Positions 5,453 through 6,923 of a DNA stretch of 6,923 nucleotides are shown here, piece after piece; position 1 is the first letter of the stretch; every line of letters begins with the position of its first letter. A program made the translations under genes and the position numbers. This DNA comes from Deltaproteobacteria bacterium (lineage in GTDB: Bacteria; Desulfobacterota; Syntrophobacteria; BM002). The DNA lies in the NCBI GenBank assembly GCA_017861095.1, contig JAGFXI010000174.1, forward strand, positions 1 to 6,923. Direction: 5' to 3'. The notes beneath the pieces are model-generated. The model was given only the letters and a program-made list of their open reading frames with translations. It did no database searches and was not told where the DNA came from.

Positions 5453-6022
5453 TCATTGTCCCTGCATGGATCCTTGGACCTTCTCTTGCGCCCTTCGGTA
5501 ATCGTCGAGGCTTATGGTAACCGGATTTCCAACCCGGTCGAGATCTTCAAATTTTATCTGGTTTCCGTTCGTGTCGTAGTAAATGACCCGTTTATATACA
5601 CCAATGGTGCCGATGATGCTTGTTGGGCGCACGTAGAATTCTCTCTTTTTCAAGTTACCGTTCTTATCAAGGTAATCAGCTGTCTGGTAGAACCCGGCTG
5701 TATCGGAATGGCTATCGGTAGAGTAGACCTCGCCGATATTCTGCTTTCCCCAATAGTATGTTACCCTCGTCTCCCAGCCTTCTCTTTCTGCAACATCTTG
5801 GGTTGCGTGGACTTCGACTCGAACGATTTGGCCCTTGCTATCGTACGATGTGATCTTCTCGCTCATGCCGTCCTTGAATTCGCGGTCTTCTTCGGAGTAG
5901 GCGACGAACTCAGTCTTCCCACCGTATTCGTTGCCGGTCATCGTGCGCACGTTCGGCTTGGCGAAAGCCACCGCGACGGCGCTCAAGACTGCTGCAAGGG
6001 TGAAGAGAGTGACTTTGTTCAT
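5453..6022 (-). CDS. Exported 189-aa protein with YD-like repeats, function unknown
   Basis: The ATG at 6022 has an AAGGAAAGGG binding site. A signal peptide (MNKVTLFTLAAVLSAVAVAFA) is followed by a likely cut before KPNVRT. The mature chain carries repeated short beta units of the form Y-x-D-x-x-G-x: ITSYDSKGQIVRVEV (about 58-72), YLDKNGNLKKREFY and YYDTNGNQIKFED with DRVGN after it. These resemble YD/Rhs-type or MORN-like strand repeats, but there are too few for a barrel and no toxin or protease domain follows. There are no cysteines. Its first bases abut the broken end of the ketopantoate reductase gene, and a possible -10 element (GATAAT on the minus strand, 6060-6055) lies inside that remnant. 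A periplasmic or secreted place is likely; the role is unknown. Confidence 0.8.
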   Translation of the reverse strand: MNKVTLFTLAAVLSAVAVAFAKPNVRTMTGNEYGGKTEFVAYSEEDREFKDGMSEKITSYDSKGQIVRVEVHATQDVAEREGWETRVTYYWGKQNIGEVYSTDSHSDTAGFYQTADYLDKNGNLKKREFYVRPTSIIGTIGVYKRVIYYDTNGNQIKFEDLDRVGNPVTISLDDYRRAQEKVQGSMQGQ

Positions 6023-6054
6023 GCTGATACCCTTTCCTTGAAAAAGGCCGCTGG

Positions 6055-6060
6055 ATTATC
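6055..6060 (-). promoter_or_regulatory. Possible -10 element for the 189-aa gene
   Basis: GATAAT on the minus strand matches the -10 consensus at five of six positions and would start transcription about 20 nt before the ATG. I see no good -35 at 16-18 bp. It is low confidence. Confidence 0.3.
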
Positions 6061-6480
6061 CACGAATCACCTGTCCGGGAGACGGCAATGAAGGCGACGG
6101 CGCCGATAACCTCGTTACGAGGGAAGGCGGCGGCCACGGGGCCATCGATCCCGATCCCGTTTTGCACGAGGATGATCGCCGTCTCGGGGCCGACGGCATC
6201 CCTGATGATCTCCACCGGGTCGACGCCGGGCAAGACCTTGAGGGCGACCAGAATGTAATCCGGTGGCGGCCCGTACTCAGCCGCCCGGCGGATGACCTTT
6301 TCCGGCGTGAACTGGAAATCTCCCCAGACACGCTTCACCATAATGCCCTGGCTTCGAACGGTCTCGTAATCCGAGCGGCAGAGCGTCGCTACCCTGGCCC
6401 TTGCCAGGGCGAGCCTGCCGCCGTAAAAACCGCCGACTGCACCAGTCCCGACAATGAGAACCTTTGGTGCCCCCTGGCAT
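6056..6480 (-). pseudogene. Ketopantoate reductase (ApbA/PanE family), frameshifted and truncated
   Basis: Family members reduce 2-dehydropantoate (or related 2-oxo acids) with NADPH, in pantothenate synthesis. The natural start is the ATG at 6480, but five G residues follow it; with four, the frame reads MPGAPKVLIVGTGAVGGFYGG, the expected Rossmann start, so a one-base insertion breaks it. No alternative start precedes the Rossmann segment in the main frame. The main frame then reads well: LVALKVLPGVDP, IILVQNGIGIDG (the conserved Asn) and AVAFIAVSRTG ending at 6069. There homology ends: one frame gives VIRG and a stop at 6056, the other runs on into the 189-aa gene. About 137 of the usual 300 or more residues remain, so the catalytic Lys and Glu and the whole C-terminal domain are missing. 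Confidence 0.78.
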
Positions 6481-6498
6481 CCTGATTTCGTGCTTTCT

Positions 6499-6520
6499 CC
6501 GAACCCTTATGCAAGTTCGG
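6499..6520. repeat. Perfect 6-bp inverted repeat CCGAAC...GTTCGG
   Basis: The arms flank ten bases of loop, and the element lies 18 bp upstream of the broken panE start. No T-run follows on either strand. It could be an old operator or an attenuator-like stem; nothing decides between them. Confidence 0.4.
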
Positions 6521-6710
6521 CCCCTCTCGCGGAATTCTACGCCTACCACCCTCAGCACCAGAAGAAGGAAGTCAAGCCGAGTTGCCATGCTCCGGATTGA
6601 TCCTCTATTTTAAAGAATCGCTCAATCTAGGCAAAGGTAATTTCGAACTCGGAATATGCAAGCCCGTGGGACCGATGCTCAGGTTTACTCTTACCCTCGC
6701 ACGCGAATCG

Positions 6711-6719
6711 TGCTTTAAT
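6711..6719 (+). promoter_or_regulatory. Predicted extended -10 promoter for tex
   Basis: TGCTTTAAT carries a TG one base upstream of TTTAAT, which matches TATAAT at five of six positions. The -35 at 17 bp (TTACCC at 6691-6696) is poor, as often in extended -10 promoters. Transcription would begin at about 6726, giving a leader near 115 nt. Confidence 0.45.
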
Positions 6720-6786
6720 AGTCCATCGAAGCCGTGTACGGGATGACTCCCGTCTACCATCACCGTGATGTTCAAGCAGTCCGCGG

Positions 6787-6811
6787 GGAGGGTCGGTGTC
6801 CGGCGCCCTCC
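6787..6811 (+). repeat. GC-rich stem-loop in the tex leader
   Basis: GGAGGG (6787-6792) pairs with CCCTCC (6806-6811) around a 13-nt loop, with an outer CGC/GCG extension separated by two unpaired G residues. The repeat GCGCCCT at 6803-6809 recurs at 6812-6818. It lies about 30 nt before the tex ATG, without a T-run, so it may affect message stability or translation rather than terminate. Confidence 0.4.
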
Positions 6812-6840
6812 GCGCCCTGAGTTTTCACTCTGAGGAGAAG

Positions 6841-6923
6841 ATGAACGAGACTCATGTTGTCAAGATCGCCAGCGAACTGAACGTGAATCCGGAGGGGGTG
6901 AAGGCCACGGCAGCCCTTCTGGA
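6841..6923 (+). CDS. tex: Tex family transcription accessory/RNA-binding protein, 5' end only
   Basis: The ATG at 6841 follows TGAGGAGAAG, a strong binding site. The 27 visible codons read MNETHVVKIASELNVNPEGV and then KATAALL. That fits the N-terminal helices of Tex proteins, where I-A-x-E-L-x-V-x-P-x-x-V-x-A-T-x-x-L-L precedes the conserved GATVPFIARYRKE segment, which lies just beyond the window. Tex is a cytoplasmic nucleic-acid-binding protein of about 700-780 residues with YqgF-like, helix-hairpin-helix and S1 domains. It affects transcription and stress tolerance. The assignment rests on the N-terminus alone. The gene is divergent from the panE remnant and has its own leader. Confidence 0.78.
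   Translation, partial: MNETHVVKIASELNVNPEGVKATAALL

Larger units (their letters stand above)
6481..6840. other. Divergent 360-bp region between panE remnant and tex
   Basis: No gene that I can support; open frames here lack motifs and upstream signals. It holds a perfect 6-bp stem (CCGAAC 6499-6504 with GTTCGG 6515-6520, 10-nt loop), just upstream of the panE start, and the tex promoter and leader described separately. The A/T-rich patch at 6600-6660 is unlike the flanking DNA. Confidence 0.5.

Noticed and set aside
5456..6091. Plus-strand open frame of 211 codons opposite the 189-aa gene
   Set aside because: Long but without binding site or motifs; the minus strand has a clear signal peptide, repeats and Shine-Dalgarno sequence.
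6277..6588. Minus-strand 103-codon frame upstream of panE
   Set aside because: Its late part is panE in the wrong frame; the earlier part has no motif. It reflects the G-run frameshift.
6600..6720. Possible tRNA or small RNA in the A/T-rich stretch
   Set aside because: I looked for an acceptor stem and T-arm pattern and found no cloverleaf; no other RNA family is recognisable.
1..6923. CRISPR array, insertion sequence, integrase or replication origin
   Set aside because: No regularly spaced repeats, no transposase or recombinase motifs and no iteron or DnaA-box cluster are visible.

Overview
The window is a compact, GC-rich bacterial segment (about 60% G+C by eye) with short intergenic gaps and purine-rich ribosome binding sites before most genes. 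The gene set fits a Gram-negative, environmental, non-model bacterium: a GAF sensor fragment, a short-form 6-phosphogluconate dehydrogenase next to 6-phosphogluconolactonase, a glycine-zipper outer-membrane lipoprotein, several exported small proteins, BrnT/BrnA and Tex. NC10/Methylomirabilota-like, Nitrospirota-like or deltaproteobacterial lineages are plausible, but the sequence alone does not settle this.

Left part (1-2545, all minus strand): the 5' end of an antibiotic-biosynthesis-monooxygenase-like gene, a truncated GAF-domain gene, then a gnd-pgl pair of the oxidative pentose phosphate pathway. pgl looks intact. gnd carries a frame-disrupting deletion of about eight conserved residues, yet its shifted frame stays open almost to the pgl start, so an automatic caller could take it for an intact gene. 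No zwf lies between or beside them.

Middle (2656-3295, plus strand): a complete type II toxin-antitoxin module, BrnT toxin then a CopG/BrnA-type antitoxin. Its promoter region holds a perfect 7-bp inverted repeat over the likely -10 element, and the toxin ATG sits where transcription would begin, with no Shine-Dalgarno sequence.

Right-centre (3348-6022, all minus strand): five genes for envelope or exported proteins. They are a four-EF-hand exported protein, a glycine-zipper surface-antigen lipoprotein, a six-helix membrane protein of unknown family, a 91-aa exported protein and a 189-aa exported protein with YD-like repeats. Two GC-rich hairpin repeats (REP-like) lie between the last two, and an 18-bp palindrome lies between the membrane protein and the lipoprotein.

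Right end (6056-6923): a decayed ketopantoate reductase gene (panE/apbA family), frameshifted at its start and lacking its C-terminal half, where the 189-aa gene now begins. A 359-bp divergent region follows, then the first 27 codons of tex on the plus strand.

The overall theme is erosion. Three recognisable genes (GAF, gnd, panE) are broken, while toxin-antitoxin and exported-protein genes sit intact among them. I see no CRISPR array, tRNA, rRNA, transposase or integrase, and no convincing wholly new multi-gene system.
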